Assembly (NCBI GenBank): GCA_027946355.1
Contig: JAPEUS010000020.1
Span: 248,001 to 312,000 of the forward strand
DNA from: Collariella sp. IMI 366227
Taxonomy: Eukaryota; Ascomycota; Sordariomycetes; Sordariales; Chaetomiaceae
DNA length: 64,000 nucleotides
Direction: 5' to 3'
In this document: positions 22,544 through 35,061 of the stretch, one piece after another
Position numbering within the stretch: the first letter of the stretch is position 1
Layout: every line of letters starts with the position of its first letter
Notes under the pieces: generated by a model
Database searches by the model: none
What the model was told of the DNA's origin: nothing
The model's input: the letters and a program-made list of their open reading frames with translations, nothing else
Program-made: the position numbers and the translations under genes

Positions 22544-25500
22544 TGCAGGTAGGGACGAGTGTATGAGGTTTTTGGGGGGGAGTGGGGAATGTTTGCTTTT
22601 GTTGGGGCATCAATGTTAATGCTTGCCTGGGGGATAATCTTGCTTTAGGGTAGATGGGGTGAGGGTCTGATGGTTACGAGTTCGGTATGAGGTATGAAGG
22701 TAAGGAAAGGGTATGGTACTTGATGGGAATGATGGACGATATGGTACGGCAATACCCTTGAAAAGAGGTGGGATGTTTAGAGGAGTTTGGGCGGCAAAGC
22801 TCTGGGTTATGGTGATGGTATACGGTACACGGGACGTACCTCATCATGGTCAAGGTCATGATGCATTTGCATGAGGCGCTGGACGGGTTTGGTGTTATGA
22901 CAGGGACTGTGGGACGAACGCCAGCAATGGCTTAGCAGCTTGTGGTTTATGTTTTTGCTAGGGACGTATTCTAGAATTTTATTGCTTAACTTGGGATCTT
23001 TGTTCTTCTTACAATGCGCGTGATGTGACCTGTCACCATCAGGTTGCTGTTCCCAACCGATATCTCCTCCACCCCGCATTCACTTTGGGTGGTGAAGCTT
23101 GCTTGGTACCTGGAAACCACCTGGCCCCCAAGTAATATTTTTCCCCTTTGGTACCCCACACATTCTATCCATCCCAGATCTTAACAAACCATTAATGTTT
23201 AGGGGTTCATCCTATGAAGCTCCCTTAGGGTTGGAGATTCGCCACTGCCAAGGCGCCACCCTGCGGGCATAACACAAAGGGGGTGACGATGAGATCGGAT
23301 AGAGCAGACCGGAACCAAAAGGTCAACAGCCTCATCTCTTGGCATCATATACAAATGGGTTACCTACAGAATCAGATGACTCTGATGGCACTAGGCACTG
23401 GATCGGTCCTAGTGTAAACGTTGTTGACACCAATTGCTTGTTGGGTCCTTTTAATTATCACTTGGTAATCTCTAGACTCTAAGTTTAGGCTGAGCCTGCT
23501 CTAAAAGGGCGAAGGCTTGGTGTGAGAAGAGTAATACACATTGGTACGGCCATAGTCGTTGTTGTAGAATACTAGAAAATACCGCATACTAAGCAATATT
23601 TAAAATGGTGATGGTCAGGAATCGTATGGTGAGCATGACTCCAAGAGCCTGGCCTTTCTGTCCTTCAGAGCTACCCAAGTCCTAACTCGTTTAGACTTAG
23701 ATGACTGATCTAAGGTGCGAGTCTTGGAATTAAAAAGAGGGACAAGTCAGGTCTCTTTGAACGTGGGCTGATGGTAAATAGCAGTTCTCCATATGTTCAG
23801 AAGACTCAAGAGACCGGCGGGGGCCTTCCTGAATATAGAAGCATTCTGAGTCGCCTCTTTCTTTATTGATACTCAATTTAGCGCAATCTCTTTCTAGCCG
23901 CATAGTTCTGTGCCGTAAGTAATCTCTCAAGTCAGGCATCTGCTTCAAGCGCAGTGTATTGCATGTCGGGTTTTTGATACTCAGGAAAATGGGGTTGGAA
24001 CTGTCCCAACGACATCAAGGGGAAAACCGGGGAAACTGAACGGATCTGTCTTTTTGGCTTTCAAATTTTTAGTTTTGGCTTTGGAATCGAAACGCTTGAT
24101 GGTCCATCGTACACAATTGATGCCAAAATTCAAGGTTAGGTACTGGCTCGCTCGTACTCGGACACCATCGTCTCGGATCTCGACCACTTGGTTCAGAAGA
24201 GGCGGGGAAGGGATCGGACTGCCATAAACCTTCTGTTGCCAGTGGTATAGAAAGGGAATGTGATTCCAGATGAGTGAGAAACCTAAAATTGAGTACTTGT
24301 TTGGTACAAACTCCGGGTCTAGGTAGACAAGACCCTTAAGGAAATAGATACCGCACCGCTGAGCTGTTTTTCGCCGCACCCATTCGGGCCGTTTGCCAGT
24401 CGTCAAGTTCTCTTTACATACCTCTTGTTGTTCCTGTTGGAACAGGCCATCCCAGCCGCCTCTAATATGTCAGTGACACCGCAGCTCATTAAGGTTCTTT
24501 TACATGAAAGCCAACAGGAGACCGAGACCCCCATATATCGTGGCAGGCGCCTCTTTTGTCTTGGAAGCGTGGAGCCCCTGAGCGGATTCGAGAAGTGGGC
24601 TTAAAATTGGGCGATGTTGGCTCGAGATAGGGGAAGGCTTCGGGAGTGCCGTGTCATAATGATACCGTATATACTTGCGAGCAAAGGGAAATTACCCCCC
24701 CCTCCACAACAACGAGCCACGTACCTAATCAGGACTATTTTATGACCAGACTTAAGAAAAAAACACCAGAACGATTTGGAAGATAGGTTGGAGAGCACAC
24801 TCCAATTGGCTCAGCGGCACATTCTTGGTGGGAGAGCAATTTCCCAATATCACGAGAATATACGGTAACGTTTAATGGCTCTTGTATCGTCGCCCCGGCT
24901 GGCTAATGGCTTCCCGAATGGTCAATGGTATGGTTCTAGCAAATCATCATCAATGGTCTATCCGTTTTCCTTGACTTCATTGAGAGATAATTCGGATGAC
25001 AGCATCTGGTGCTAGTGGCAGATATCTCAACTGGAATTGAAGAATCCAGACTATTACCTCAAAAACTTGAAAAGCACCGAGCATGCTTGGTTGACGAATG
25101 CCCCCATTCCTTCAACTGCAAGCCTTTTCTTACCTCGCATTCTCCCCAGTGCCAGAAGCATCCTGATCGGGAGTCTCCCCGATCATTTCAGCCATGAGAT
25201 TCGGGTTTGTCCCGTCGACACCAAAGCCAAGGCCATCTGCAGGGTAATCGAAGCGGAAATATCAGCGAGTCTCTCAGCAAGGCAGTTAGGAACCCAGCAG
25301 CACATGCTTGTACTATGGTATGAGTGGGATCATCTCTTGAGCCTGATTCAGCCGAACGATTGACGATCGAAACGGTAGTCGATCGTCACATGCCTCAGTT
25401 CGATGTATGTTTCAGGCTATGCTTCTCGCTGGAATGAGCAAGAGGGGTTGCAAGCCGAGAGAAGGCGGGGTTTGTCGTATTTCAGACCATCCCGACGGCA

Positions 25501-27548
25501 AGAATCTGGGGAAAGTTGCGGGGGAAGATCCCAAATGGTGATGGTGGTCTCCAAGACCAAGGAATGGAGAGGGGAAAGTCGGCTGTTAGGCGGTGTGTTG
25601 CGCCGGCGGTCCGGTTCTTGTGGGTGGTCTGGTGGGCAAATGAGAAATGCTCCGAAAGCATCGCGGAAGCCGGCAGTGCCGCAACTGGAAGCAGCCGGTA
25701 GTGCCATGATTTGCGATCTGCCAAGGCAGAGTTGGAGGGCTGCCAAGGAGAGATGCTCGTTCATGGGCAAGTCGTGGCCCCCATCGAGAATTCGTGTTCG
25801 CAAAGTTTTCGGGGGGAGGGGAAGCGGCGGTCTGGAAGGCGCGGAACTCGAGACAACCCAACAGCGGCTGGCTTCCGAGGCTACCGCATGCAGCCTCGTC
25901 GATGATCAGCTGCCGTCAAATAAAATACATGTTTCTCGGCCCTGGCTGTCGGGAATGGCTGCAATCCTGGGACGATAGCTGTCGTGCTCGCGAAGAGAGC
26001 ATTGGACGATCCTACCAGAGAGCCGTCCAGGCCTGGGATAGCATGTCGCGGGGGTTTCGAGTCTTAGGCCATGTGCCAAGGGGTAGATCTTGATTCTGCG
26101 ATGAGCTGGTTGCCGTGTTTGGTTGGTGCCCTGGGAGGAAGAACAGAGAGACAAACAGCGTTCTGGGCAAATGGTGTCGGGGGCTGTGTCCCAAAGGGGA
26201 AGCAGCCCCCGATTTCCCCGCAACTTCCCCAACGGCTTGCTGCACCCCACATTCCACGGCTGCTGCCCTGACCCCACTTTCGCGTTTATTTCCTGATGCC
26301 TGTCGTTTCCAGCTGCCATGCTCTGCAATACTCTGCCATGCTCTCGCTTCCGACATTGCTATTCCCATCCCAACGACCCGGCACTCATGTCGCAGCCAAG
26401 CACGGCATATTGTCCAACGAAACACAGAACACAGCACCGGCAGCTGGAAGCAGGATGACGCGCATTTTTTGATCTTTAATTATTTATTTTCTCGTTTGCA
26501 TCAAGGGTCCCAGGGCGAGGGCAAGGCACGAAGTGGATTCCATTCCCACACAACAGCTGCAGTCGGACCACAGTAGTCCACAATGCCAACGACAAGCGCC
26601 CGACCAGGCCAGCCTTTTCCCCAACAGAAAAAGTTTCTCTCATCGGCCGGGTTCCTGGGTTCTTGGCCCCTGTTGTTAGCGGCTTGTTCCGTCCCTCCGC
26701 GAAAGCCTGCGCGCGTGTTCGGATCACGACACACGATGCGGGGAATTCATCGACAACCACCGCGTGCTGATCAGGGCAGCATCTGCGCAAACTAATGCAG
26801 GGCGGTCGTGGGGCTCGCCATGTTGCCGAGGCCTTCTCTTAGTGCCAACGCCAGTGCCAGGCACAAACCCTTCTCTTCACATGCTTCGTTCCGTCTCAAA
26901 GACTCCCAGCTGAGCCCAGCGCAGATGCTGCCGATGGGACCGTTGCTACAGCCGGCTTCCCAGCAAGGATGCGCTTCCACGCTGCAGAGGGCGTGACAGT
27001 CCCGATGCGACCTTGAACCCATCCCGAGAACGCCAAAGGAACCCCCCCAAATGCCCGAAGCAACCTCTTCCCCACGGGGAAAACGGTACTTGTGATGGAG
27101 CCAGCGGCCCATTTCCAGCTTCGTCTTGCAGGAGTTGCTGACGATGCCACCCCAGGTCAGCCCAACTTGCGGACTACAACCGCAAATGGAGTTTGCCCGA
27201 CGCTTCGCGCAGCCGCTTGCCCTCCTTGTTCACATCTCCATGCCGTCGCGTGGTCACCTGCGCTGCGGAGGAGCCATTCCTGCCCATGCCCCTGTCTCCG
27301 ACCTTCCGAAAGCGAGTGGTGGGGTCCATGGTGTTTGTCAACGTCGCCAAGCGCCCGCCGTTGACCTTGTCGGTGGACTCTTGAAGAAACTGGGAGCGCC
27401 ATGTGGATCGCCATGGGAGCCGGCAACCTCTATATGAGGAGGGCACGCTGCCCTTCCTAGACGGTAGAGCGAGACTGAACTAAGGAACCTCGCCTCCTTC
27501 GTCCCCCTCCGTCCTCTCTCCTCTCACTCATCTGCCATCACAAACACC
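22544..27548. other. gene-poor island (5 kb)
   Basis: No ORF in this stretch resembles a known protein, and the ones present overlap on both strands without consistent codon use. 22.6-25.0 kb is visibly richer in A/T than its flanks and has many short T and A runs. 25.4-27.4 kb is GC-richer again. The minus ORF 23981-24406 (141 residues) is the longest in the A/T-rich half but is unrecognised. It may be decayed repeat DNA, though I cannot see clear repeat structure. The last 100 bases are pyrimidine-rich and are probably the promoter/leader of the esterase gene. Confidence 0.45.
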
Positions 27549-29329
27549 ATGAAGGGCATCGCCACGCTTGTGACTGCGGCCCTCCTCGGCCGGGTTGCTG
27601 CCGCGCCCCCAGAGCCTCCCACGAATGTCATCGACAAGAGGGCTGCCCCCACCGTCACCATCGCGTCCGGCTCTATCGTGGGCGTCAGCCGCTCCGACAA
27701 CGAGGCCTTCAACGGCATTCCCTTTGCCAACCCCCCAGTTGGCCAGCTCCGGTTCAAGCCTCCGGTCAAGCTCTCCAAGAACCTCGGCGTGTTCGATGCC
27801 TCCGGACTTCCGCCTGCGTGCCCTCAGTTTGTTTCCGACTCGGACGACGGCGGCTTCCTGCCTAAGGTCATCACCACTGTCACAAACACTGCCCTTTTTC
27901 AGAAGGCCCCTCAAGATCTCCGAGGACTGCTTAACTGTTAACGTCGTCCGCCCCAAGGGGACCAAGGCCGGCGACAAGCTGCCGGTTCTGTTCTGGATCT
28001 ATGGAGGTGGCTTTGAGGTAAGGAGTCGTGTCCGCCGTGAGACTATTCGCCGCTAACCACCCACAGCTCGGCTGGAGCTCCATGTACGACGGCGGCCCGC
28101 TTGTCAACAACGCCATTGGCTTTGGCAAGCCCTACATCTTCGTTGCTGTCAACTACCGCGTTGCCGCCTGGGGCTTCATGCCCGGCAAGGAGATCCTCGC
28201 CGACGGCAGTGCCAATGCTGGCTTGCTCGACCAGCGCATGGGTCTGGAGTGGGTTGCCGACAATATCGCCGCCTTTGGTGGTGATCCCGACAAGGTCACC
28301 ATCTGGGGCGAATCGGCCGGTGCCATCTCTGTCTCGGACCAGATGATGCTTTACGATGGTAACAACAAGTACAAGGGCAAGCCCCTGTTCCGTGGCGCCA
28401 TCATGAATTCGGGCAGCATTGTGCCTGCTGATCCCGTCGACTGTCCCAAGGGCCAGGTCGTCTACGATGCTGTCGTCCTCGCCTCTGGATGTGCCGGCGC
28501 CAAGGACACCCTGGCCTGCCTCCGCTCTCTCCCCTTGGACAAGTTCACCGCTGCCGCGAACTCGGTCCCCGCCATCCTGTCGTATACCTCTGTGGCGCTT
28601 TCCTACCTGCCCCGCCCCGACGGCAAGGTCCTCACCAAGTCTCCTGACATCCTGATCAAAGAGGGCAAGTATGCCGCTGTTCCCATGATTATTGGCGACC
28701 AGGAGGACGAGGGCACCCTCTTCGCCATCTTCCCGTCCAACGTCACCAGCGAATCCAGGCTCGTCAATTACCTCAGCAGCGTCTTCTTCCACGGCGCCGC
28801 CAAGTCGCAGCTCCAGGGCCTCGTCGACACTTATCCCGGCTGGCTCTGGGAGGGCTCCCCCTTCCGCAGCGGCCTCCTCAATGACGTCTTCCCCGGCTTC
28901 AAGCGCCTGGCCGCCATCCTGGGCGACCTCGTCTTTACCCTGACCCGCCGCGTCTTCCTCGAGTACGCCACCGCCGTCAACCCCGACGTCCCCGCTTGGT
29001 CCTACCTCGCCAGCTACGACGAGGGCACCCCAATCCTCGGCACTTTCCACGGCAGCGACCTGCTGCAGGTGTTCTATGGCATTCTCCCTAACTATGCCAG
29101 CCGCAGCATTCAGAGCTTCTACGCAAACTTTGTGTACAACCTGGATCCTAACGATGCTACGGGCGGCACCAGCGCCAAGAGCAAGGTCGCTGAAAACTGG
29201 CCCCGTTGGACGAGCAAGTCGCGGACCCTCATCAACTTCTTCGCGAAGAGGAATGGGTATTTGCAGGATGACTTCCGTGAGGACTCGGCGAAATTTATTG
29301 CGGCGAATGTGGAGGCGTTCCATATCTGA
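27549..29329 (+). CDS. secreted type-B carboxylesterase/lipase
   Basis: Exon 1 27549-28017, intron 28018-28066 (GTAAGG, GCTAAC, CACAG), exon 2 28067-29329, about 576 residues. The signal peptide is MKGIATLVTAALLGRVAA. The alpha/beta-hydrolase fold is clear: FNGIPFANPPVGQLRFKPP, SEDCLTVNVVRPKG, the oxyanion-hole strand FWIYGGGFE, NYRVAAWGF, DQRMGLEWVADNIAAFGGDPDKVTIWGESAGA with nucleophile Ser in GESAG, an acid residue probably in DQEDEGT, and the His in TFHGSDLLQVF. This matches the Candida rugosa lipase/cholinesterase family, which hydrolyses esters outside the cell. One extra C in the C4 run at 27907-27910 breaks the frame between FQK and LKISEDCL; removing it yields 577 codons including stop. 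Substrate preference cannot be read from sequence. Confidence 0.9.
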
Positions 29330-30369
29330 GTTCTTTAATGTTTTGATGTATGTACATAGTCATATGAATCCGGGGTGGTAGATAATGTGAGATGATGGGA
29401 TGGAGCCAGCTAGCACGGGATGCTGCTGTTGATGATGCCCCAATGTGGCATATGATCATAAGAATTGGATAGCGAAGGAACTGATGATACCATGGGTTAG
29501 TTGCCATACTTAATGGAGTTTAATGTTTCACTGCAGTCACGTTTCTCTGAACATGGTCCTTTCTTTCGTGAACACCATCCTGTCTCTCTCCTTTCTTCTC
29601 TTTGCACCCCATCAACCTCCCACTCCTACCCACGAATGAGAGGTGGCATATTTCTCAGCAGTCTTACTCGCCAAGCACGGATTGAAAGGTTGCATGGTTC
29701 GAGAAGATCCTCAAGATGGGTGTGTCAAGAATAGAAACGGCAATGTTGCGGAATTCCGCAATGATGACTACTTCAATCTCCGCCAAGCAGGAACTCGAAA
29801 GTTCCGTTGGCCTTCCCCGAATCCTCCTTGTCAATGCTCTCGCCAATCTCGCGGTATCTGTCCCAATCAGCAACAAGCATGCTTGGCGCAGCCGACAACA
29901 AAGCCAGGGACTTTGACTCAGCAGGACGGCTTAGTGCTGACGAGCCTGGCAGTTTGGCGAGCTGAGCATCATTCCTTGCAACCTGGTACGAAAAGGCATG
30001 TGTGAATGGCTGGCGAGACCGATGGGCTTCGCTGTGGAGGCGCAGCCATTCGTCGTTAACTTCCAAAACGGGAAACATCGCGACAGGATCTCAAATGGGA
30101 TGATGATCTGATCCATGATGGTGTCGAAGATTTTGAGGACATAAAACTCGAACGTGTCTCAGTTCGGGATCAGATGTTGTCTCTTGGATCCCATAAGCTC
30201 ATCATCATAGACCCTGCACTGCTCTTTGTCAGGTTCTTTCGTCCTTCTCCTCGAGCAGCAAGCCGAGTTGCCAAGACTGGAACAACTCGCTTGCAGGTGC
30301 AGTTAGGCATATAGATTTTCGATACACCAAGAGACAACAACTTCAAAGACACATCAGCTTCCGTCCAAA
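29330..30369. other. intergenic before the hemerythrin-like gene
   Basis: Several short ORFs on both strands, none recognisable. No tRNA or repeat was found. Confidence 0.4.
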
Positions 30370-31274
30370 ATGGCTCCAGTATACGCCGATCATCCCTTCG
30401 CGCTCCTATCAACACCCAACTTCCAAGCAAAGAACAATGGCACCAAGGTAAGACCACCTCCCCCCCGCTCTAATTCCTTGATTCAACAGAAGAGAACCTA
30501 ACCCGTCTCCCCCATCCCCAGCCCGACATGTTCGACAACATGGCCTCCGAAATGTGCAACGTCCACAACATGATCATCCGCGGCCTCAACTCCATCTACC
30601 TCCAAGCGCCCTACATCACCCCCGCCGACGAAAAGCCCTTTGCCCGCTACATGACCGGCTGGTGGATGCTCCTGCACGCGCATCACTCGGGCGAGGAGGC
30701 GCTGTTCTTCCCGACCGTCGAGCGGCTGACGGGCGTCAAGGGGATTATGGACGCCAACATCGAGCAGCATAAGGCTTTCCATGATGGGCTGGATAAATTC
30801 AAGACGTATGCGGATTCTGTGGTGGCGGGAAAGGAGAAATTTGATGGCGGGAAAGTGGTGGAAATGGTTGATGCGTTTGGGCCGGTGTTGATGACGCATT
30901 TGGGGGAGGAGATTCCGACGATTTTGGGGCTGAGGAAGTATGCGGATAGATTGGAGGAGTTGCCAAGGTTGTTTGAGGAGGAGGGGGAAAAGGCGATGGT
31001 GAGTACCCCTGGATAACTCCTTTTGTTATGAGTTGCCGGTTGCTGACAACTTTGATAGAAGGCGATGGGGGTGTTTGGAATGGTCTGGTGCTTTGCCAAC
31101 CTTGACATCCACTTCGAGAATGACTTGTGGACTCAATGGCCGCCTGCTCCCGCCCCTGTCAAGGTGTTGACGCGCTCCGTGTTTTGGTTGATGAATGCCG
31201 ATGCGAGGAAGTTTGGCGCTGCTGATCGGACTGGCAACATGAGGCATCTTTATGCCGTGCCCCAGTCGACTTGA
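30370..31274 (+). CDS. hemerythrin HHE-domain protein
   Basis: Three exons, 30370-30447, 30522-30998 and 31059-31274, with introns GTAAGA...CCCCAG and GTGAGT...GATAG, 256 residues and no frame break. The four-helix iron-binding pattern is visible: His in CNVHNMIIRGLN, HAHHSGEE (H..H..E-E), EQHKAFHDGL (H...H) and LMTHLGEEIP (H...E). These would hold a di-iron site that binds oxygen, nitric oxide or metal. It has no signal peptide, so it is likely cytosolic. The third exon (WCFANLDIHFENDLW, then a Pro-rich stretch) is a C-terminal extension found in fungal family members. Role in oxygen or iron handling is inferred from family only. Confidence 0.88.
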
Positions 31275-31439
31275 CGAAGGGCAATGGGACGCTAGAGTCT
31301 ATTCTTGGTCTTATTGGAATACAAAAGGAGTTTGGGGTTAAGAACGGCAACAAACAAGGACTTAGAATACCCAAGGAAATTGGTTTCATTTTCCAGTAAC
31401 TATAGAGCGTGTTTAAGTATTTTTTTAAAAAAACATATT

Positions 31440-33490
31440 GTGGGAAGCATAATAAACTGCTATGCCGGTTTAAGAGAGCAAAGACCGTGGTTCTGCCGAA
31501 GCCGGGAAATACTCCGCTAGCTTATCAGACACCAGGAGGCTACAGGCCGATCGCCTTACTACCAACCCTCGGGAAAGTAATAGAGTCAGTGGTGGCTGAG
31601 AAGGTTACCCGAGCCGCAGAGACCAACGGCCTGCTTCCGGACGAACAGATGGGCAACAGAGCACACCGGTCAACAGAGCTCGCGGTCCGACTAGTAGTAG
31701 CTCAGGTTCAAGAAGCGTGGAGGCAGAAAGCAACTGCATCGCTACTCCAGCTGGACATCTCAGGAGCCTTCGACACGGTTAACCATCCCCGACTACTTGC
31801 CACTCTTCGAAAGATGGGCTTTCCAAGGTGGTTGGTTCCATGGACAAAAGACTGGCTAACTGGACGGGAGGTAACCCTTCACTTTGACGGCCAGGCAGCC
31901 TCCCCGACAGCCATACGGGCTGGAGTGCCTCAGGGGTTCTCCGGCTCTCTTCATTCTCTATATCGCCTCTCTATACAAGCAGCTAAAAGAACAACACCCC
32001 CACCTAGCGATAGCTGGCTTTGCAGACGACACCAATCTCTTAGTTTTTGGCCGAGACCCGGAGACCAACGTCCGGCAGCTGGAGGCGGCCTGGGAAACAT
32101 GTCTGCGGTGGGCGGACACCCGAGGGATGGCCTTCGCTCCCGAGAAGAGCGAACTGATTCACTTCAACAAGGGACGACGGCCGGGGAGAGGCACCAGTCC
32201 AGTGAAGCCGACAGAATCAGCTAGGTTCCTAGGTGTCTGGCTGGACTGGAGGCTTAACTGGAAAGCTCACCTGAGGGCAGTGGAACGGAAACTGGTGACC
32301 CAAAGCTACGCTTTGTCAAGAATCGCAGCCAAGACGTGGGGACTGGGTCTGGCTAAGGCACGGGAGGTGTACTCGAAATGCATCCGGTCGGCGCTAGCTT
32401 ATGGGGCTTCATCTTTCCACATCCCCACTGAAAAAGGAGGCAAGCCAGCAACGAAGGGAATCACCAAGGATCTTGGGAAGGCTCGAAACTCTTGCTTGCG
32501 GATTGTAGCAGGAGCTTTCAAGTCCACCCCAATCCGCAATCTTGAAACAGAAACATGGGTGCCGCCATTGGACCTATACTTCAACAAACGGCTTGCCGAC
32601 TTCGAAACCAGGCTGCAACAACCCGCTCTCGACGACGGCCAAGGAGATAAAAAGGCCCCAGGGGTCATTGTCCACGCAGCTTGCAGCAAGATACGCCGGA
32701 GGTTTTCCTTAAGGCCGAGCAACAGGGGCCGACCACGGGCCTTAAGGCCACAGAGGGCGACAGCGGTAGAAGAGGCCGCAGGAGTAATAGCGCATTGGAC
32801 CGGGGGAACCACCGACACGGACAGGGTAGTCGAGGAGGCTTGGAGAGAGAGATGGCTAAAGGAACGAGACGGTCGGGCGACGACGAGACCAGCGGATGAC
32901 CTCGACCACCAACGGGAGACTCTATTCAAGGACAAGACTCTTAAGAAGCACGAGGGACTAAGCAAAGCGAAGAGCTCGTTGTTGGTCCAGGTCCGAACTG
33001 GGGACATAGGCCTCCGGGACTTCTTGTTCAAACGGGGAGTCCCAAGTGTGCTGACGCCCTGCTGTGAGTGCGGGGAAGGGCGGGAGACTGTCGAACACCT
33101 GGTGATGTGGTGTTTGGCCCCACCGTTGACCCGGACGTGGGAGAGAACAGAAGTCAGGACGCGACGGGACTTTTACTCTGTTCTACAGGGTGCCAGTCCT
33201 TCGACTGCTCGGCTGACGAGAAGGATACTGGGCTGGCTGATGGATTCAGGAAGACTGCCGATGTACAGCTTGGCTAGGAAGCTCGAGCTGGAGTAGGCAA
33301 TCTGACTCTGACCCGTCGAAGGCCAAGAGGCCTTCTCTTTTTGTATTTCGCAGGCTCATCCACTGATTTCTTTCCTTAATCGTCGGTATAGGTTTTTCAC
33401 CCGGCCCGCAAGGGCGCGGTTTTCCTGTACAGTAAATAGCGGAGGGTCCGACATGCCCGCAGGGCACAGCGGCGTAGGAATAATAATAAT
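31440..33490 (+). mobile_element. Tad-like non-LTR retrotransposon, 5'-truncated
   Basis: The 3' two kilobases of a LINE. The reverse transcriptase frame (31460-33296) carries YRPIALLPTLGKVIE, LLQLDISGAFDTVNH with the first catalytic Asp, VPQG, the catalytic AIAGFADDTNLLVF and the thumb segment ARFLGVWLDWRLNWKAHL. A C-terminal C.CG...ET..H.V..C motif (about 33060-33110) follows. Near 31935 one extra base splits VPQG from SPALFILYIA. After the stop at 33294-33296 come about 180 bases of 3' UTR and a short TAA/AAT repeat (33479-33490), which looks like the LINE tail. The left end is truncated before the endonuclease, as usual for LINEs. A fragment of the same family lies at about 42530-42951. 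Confidence 0.88.
31884..33296 (+). CDS. LINE reverse transcriptase, C-terminal part
   Basis: Longest uninterrupted frame of the element, about 470 codons. It holds the palm ADD motif, the thumb and a C-terminal cysteine/histidine motif (CCECG...ETVEHLVMWC). Between them I do not see the YTDGS..G signature of an RNase H domain that many Tad-clade LINEs carry. The upstream RT part is in another frame (31409-32224), overlapping until the break near 31935. Confidence 0.8.
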   Translation: MTARQPPRQPYGLECLRGSPALFILYIASLYKQLKEQHPHLAIAGFADDTNLLVFGRDPETNVRQLEAAWETCLRWADTRGMAFAPEKSELIHFNKGRRPGRGTSPVKPTESARFLGVWLDWRLNWKAHLRAVERKLVTQSYALSRIAAKTWGLGLAKAREVYSKCIRSALAYGASSFHIPTEKGGKPATKGITKDLGKARNSCLRIVAGAFKSTPIRNLETETWVPPLDLYFNKRLADFETRLQQPALDDGQGDKKAPGVIVHAACSKIRRRFSLRPSNRGRPRALRPQRATAVEEAAGVIAHWTGGTTDTDRVVEEAWRERWLKERDGRATTRPADDLDHQRETLFKDKTLKKHEGLSKAKSSLLVQVRTGDIGLRDFLFKRGVPSVLTPCCECGEGRETVEHLVMWCLAPPLTRTWERTEVRTRRDFYSVLQGASPSTARLTRRILGWLMDSGRLPMYSLARKLELE

Positions 33491-34491
33491 ATTTGCTCTT
33501 GCCTTCAGCCACGACATGCTCAGACAACCCGGGGTGGCTGCCATATATCTTTTTGCAGCACCAAGACCTTTTTCCTGAGTCAGCGTTTGGAGTTCCAGAC
33601 GGAAGATGTTCCGCTGTTACGTTTTTGTAAACGCCTACAATCTTAAATTTAGGGGATGCAAAACTGGGAGCTGTCGGGTTTGTCGTTCAAGACGTTCGAA
33701 TTCGTCATGTTGTTTATTCCCAATGTGTAAACTAGCGGAAGTACGTCCTAGTTTTTCTGTTGAACATCTACCTGACGGTTTTGACACGAACTGGATTTCA
33801 GGACTACGCCATAGTACCCTCTGTTTTCTAGGTAATAAGATGGCGATAGAATGTGAGACCAAACATATCAGTCACAAATTCAGTAAGGGGGTACTCAATG
33901 AATGATTCAAGGAAGCTGATTTGTTTTGCTCACGTCGAGGTGGTGTCAGACTCTGTCACTGACCGTGACATGTTTGCCGTGCCATCGCCGTCATCAAAGC
34001 TTCTGCCCTCCTTTGCTGCCGCGGCAAGATTTTCAACTTGACCTGAGGGGATGAGCTGTTGTCAGACGTCTTGGTACTATTGCGTCGAATGGACCCCTTC
34101 CTCTTAGAAACCACGGCATCACCAGCGCTGGGAAAGACAAATCGATTACAGAAGTCGACTCAAAGCCAGTTTGCCACCAATGCTGTCATGCAGCGCCAGC
34201 TGAAAAGAAAACCTGAGGCCGATGGCAGCTAATGACGAGAGAAAGGAATTGAGAGCCCGCCCCCTGTGGGTCTAAACCAGGGCTCCCTTGAGAACTCCAC
34301 GAATCTGAGACGACCTCAAGGTAGGGCGTACGTAAAGGGCATACAGACAGGATGGTGGCACTATCTGACGCCAGTGTAAAGTGCCGCTCACGGTGAGCCT
34401 GTCAAGGGATGGTGGCAAGGCAAGGGGCATGCTCAGGGTGTTACCGTGGGGGGGTAGATGTTCACGGAAGTCACTTCCTAGAAGGGACCAA
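33491..34491. other. A/T-richer intergenic stretch
   Basis: No conserved ORF. Follows the LINE tail. Nothing else is identified. Confidence 0.4.
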
Positions 34492-35061
34492 CTAGATCAG
34501 GATGAAACCCAAAGAGGTTGGTAAGAGAAAAAATCTTGTTGGTTGGTAAGAGAAAAAATCTTGTTTGAGCTTGCCCAATATGGTGAAATCTAGAACGCTT
34601 CCAGGGTTTGCAGATCGAGTGGCGGCCGCGATGGCATCGACCCACGAGGATAGGGGGGCGTCTTGATACAAATATTTAGTCAGAGTCCCGTGGAAACCGA
34701 TTGTTCGCATGGCACCATTAGAGACGAAGCGTTTCAGCTGTATTGTCATCTTGAGCATTTCCGGAGAACGTTTATGTCTTTCGAGACAGATCCGACAGGT
34801 TGCGCTTTGGGCTGAACTGGAGGGGTGTGAGATTATGAGCAGGAAGATGGGGGTGTTTGATGATATCCACTCCATGACAAGTTCCCAAGATCTCGGTCCC
34901 ATGTTGCCATGAGACGGCGAGGGACGACGGCGAGAAACGATGGGAAGGCCCTTGGCAGTCCTGGGAAAGCTGGTTGCCATGTGCTCGAAGCGGAGTGCAT
35001 AAACTGGGTGCAAGATCTCGCAGGACGGGGTGCTGGCAGGACCCTCGAGAGTGCGAGACAT
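34492..35061 (-). CDS. doubtful ORF of 189 residues
   Basis: Open minus-strand frame of 189 codons starting at 35061. It includes SHPSSSAQSATCRICLERH and a Trp/Met-rich stretch, but I recognise no family. A 25-bp direct tandem duplication at 34517-34566 lies near its 3' end. A duplication of that length shifts the frame, which argues that the present C-terminus is not conserved. Other frames over the same bases are also open, so this may be noise. Confidence 0.2.
   Translation of the reverse strand: MSRTLEGPASTPSCEILHPVYALRFEHMATSFPRTAKGLPIVSRRRPSPSHGNMGPRSWELVMEWISSNTPIFLLIISHPSSSAQSATCRICLERHKRSPEMLKMTIQLKRFVSNGAMRTIGFHGTLTKYLYQDAPLSSWVDAIAAATRSANPGSVLDFTILGKLKQDFFSYQPTRFFLLPTSLGFILI
34517..34566. 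repeat. 25-bp tandem duplication
   Basis: The unit beginning GTTGGTAAGAGAAAAAATCT occurs twice in direct succession with period 25, differing only at the last bases. Confidence 0.85.

Noticed and set aside
28043..29323. 426-codon minus-strand ORF opposite the esterase
   Set aside because: It is the antisense shadow of a GC-rich esterase exon; the plus strand carries all family motifs.
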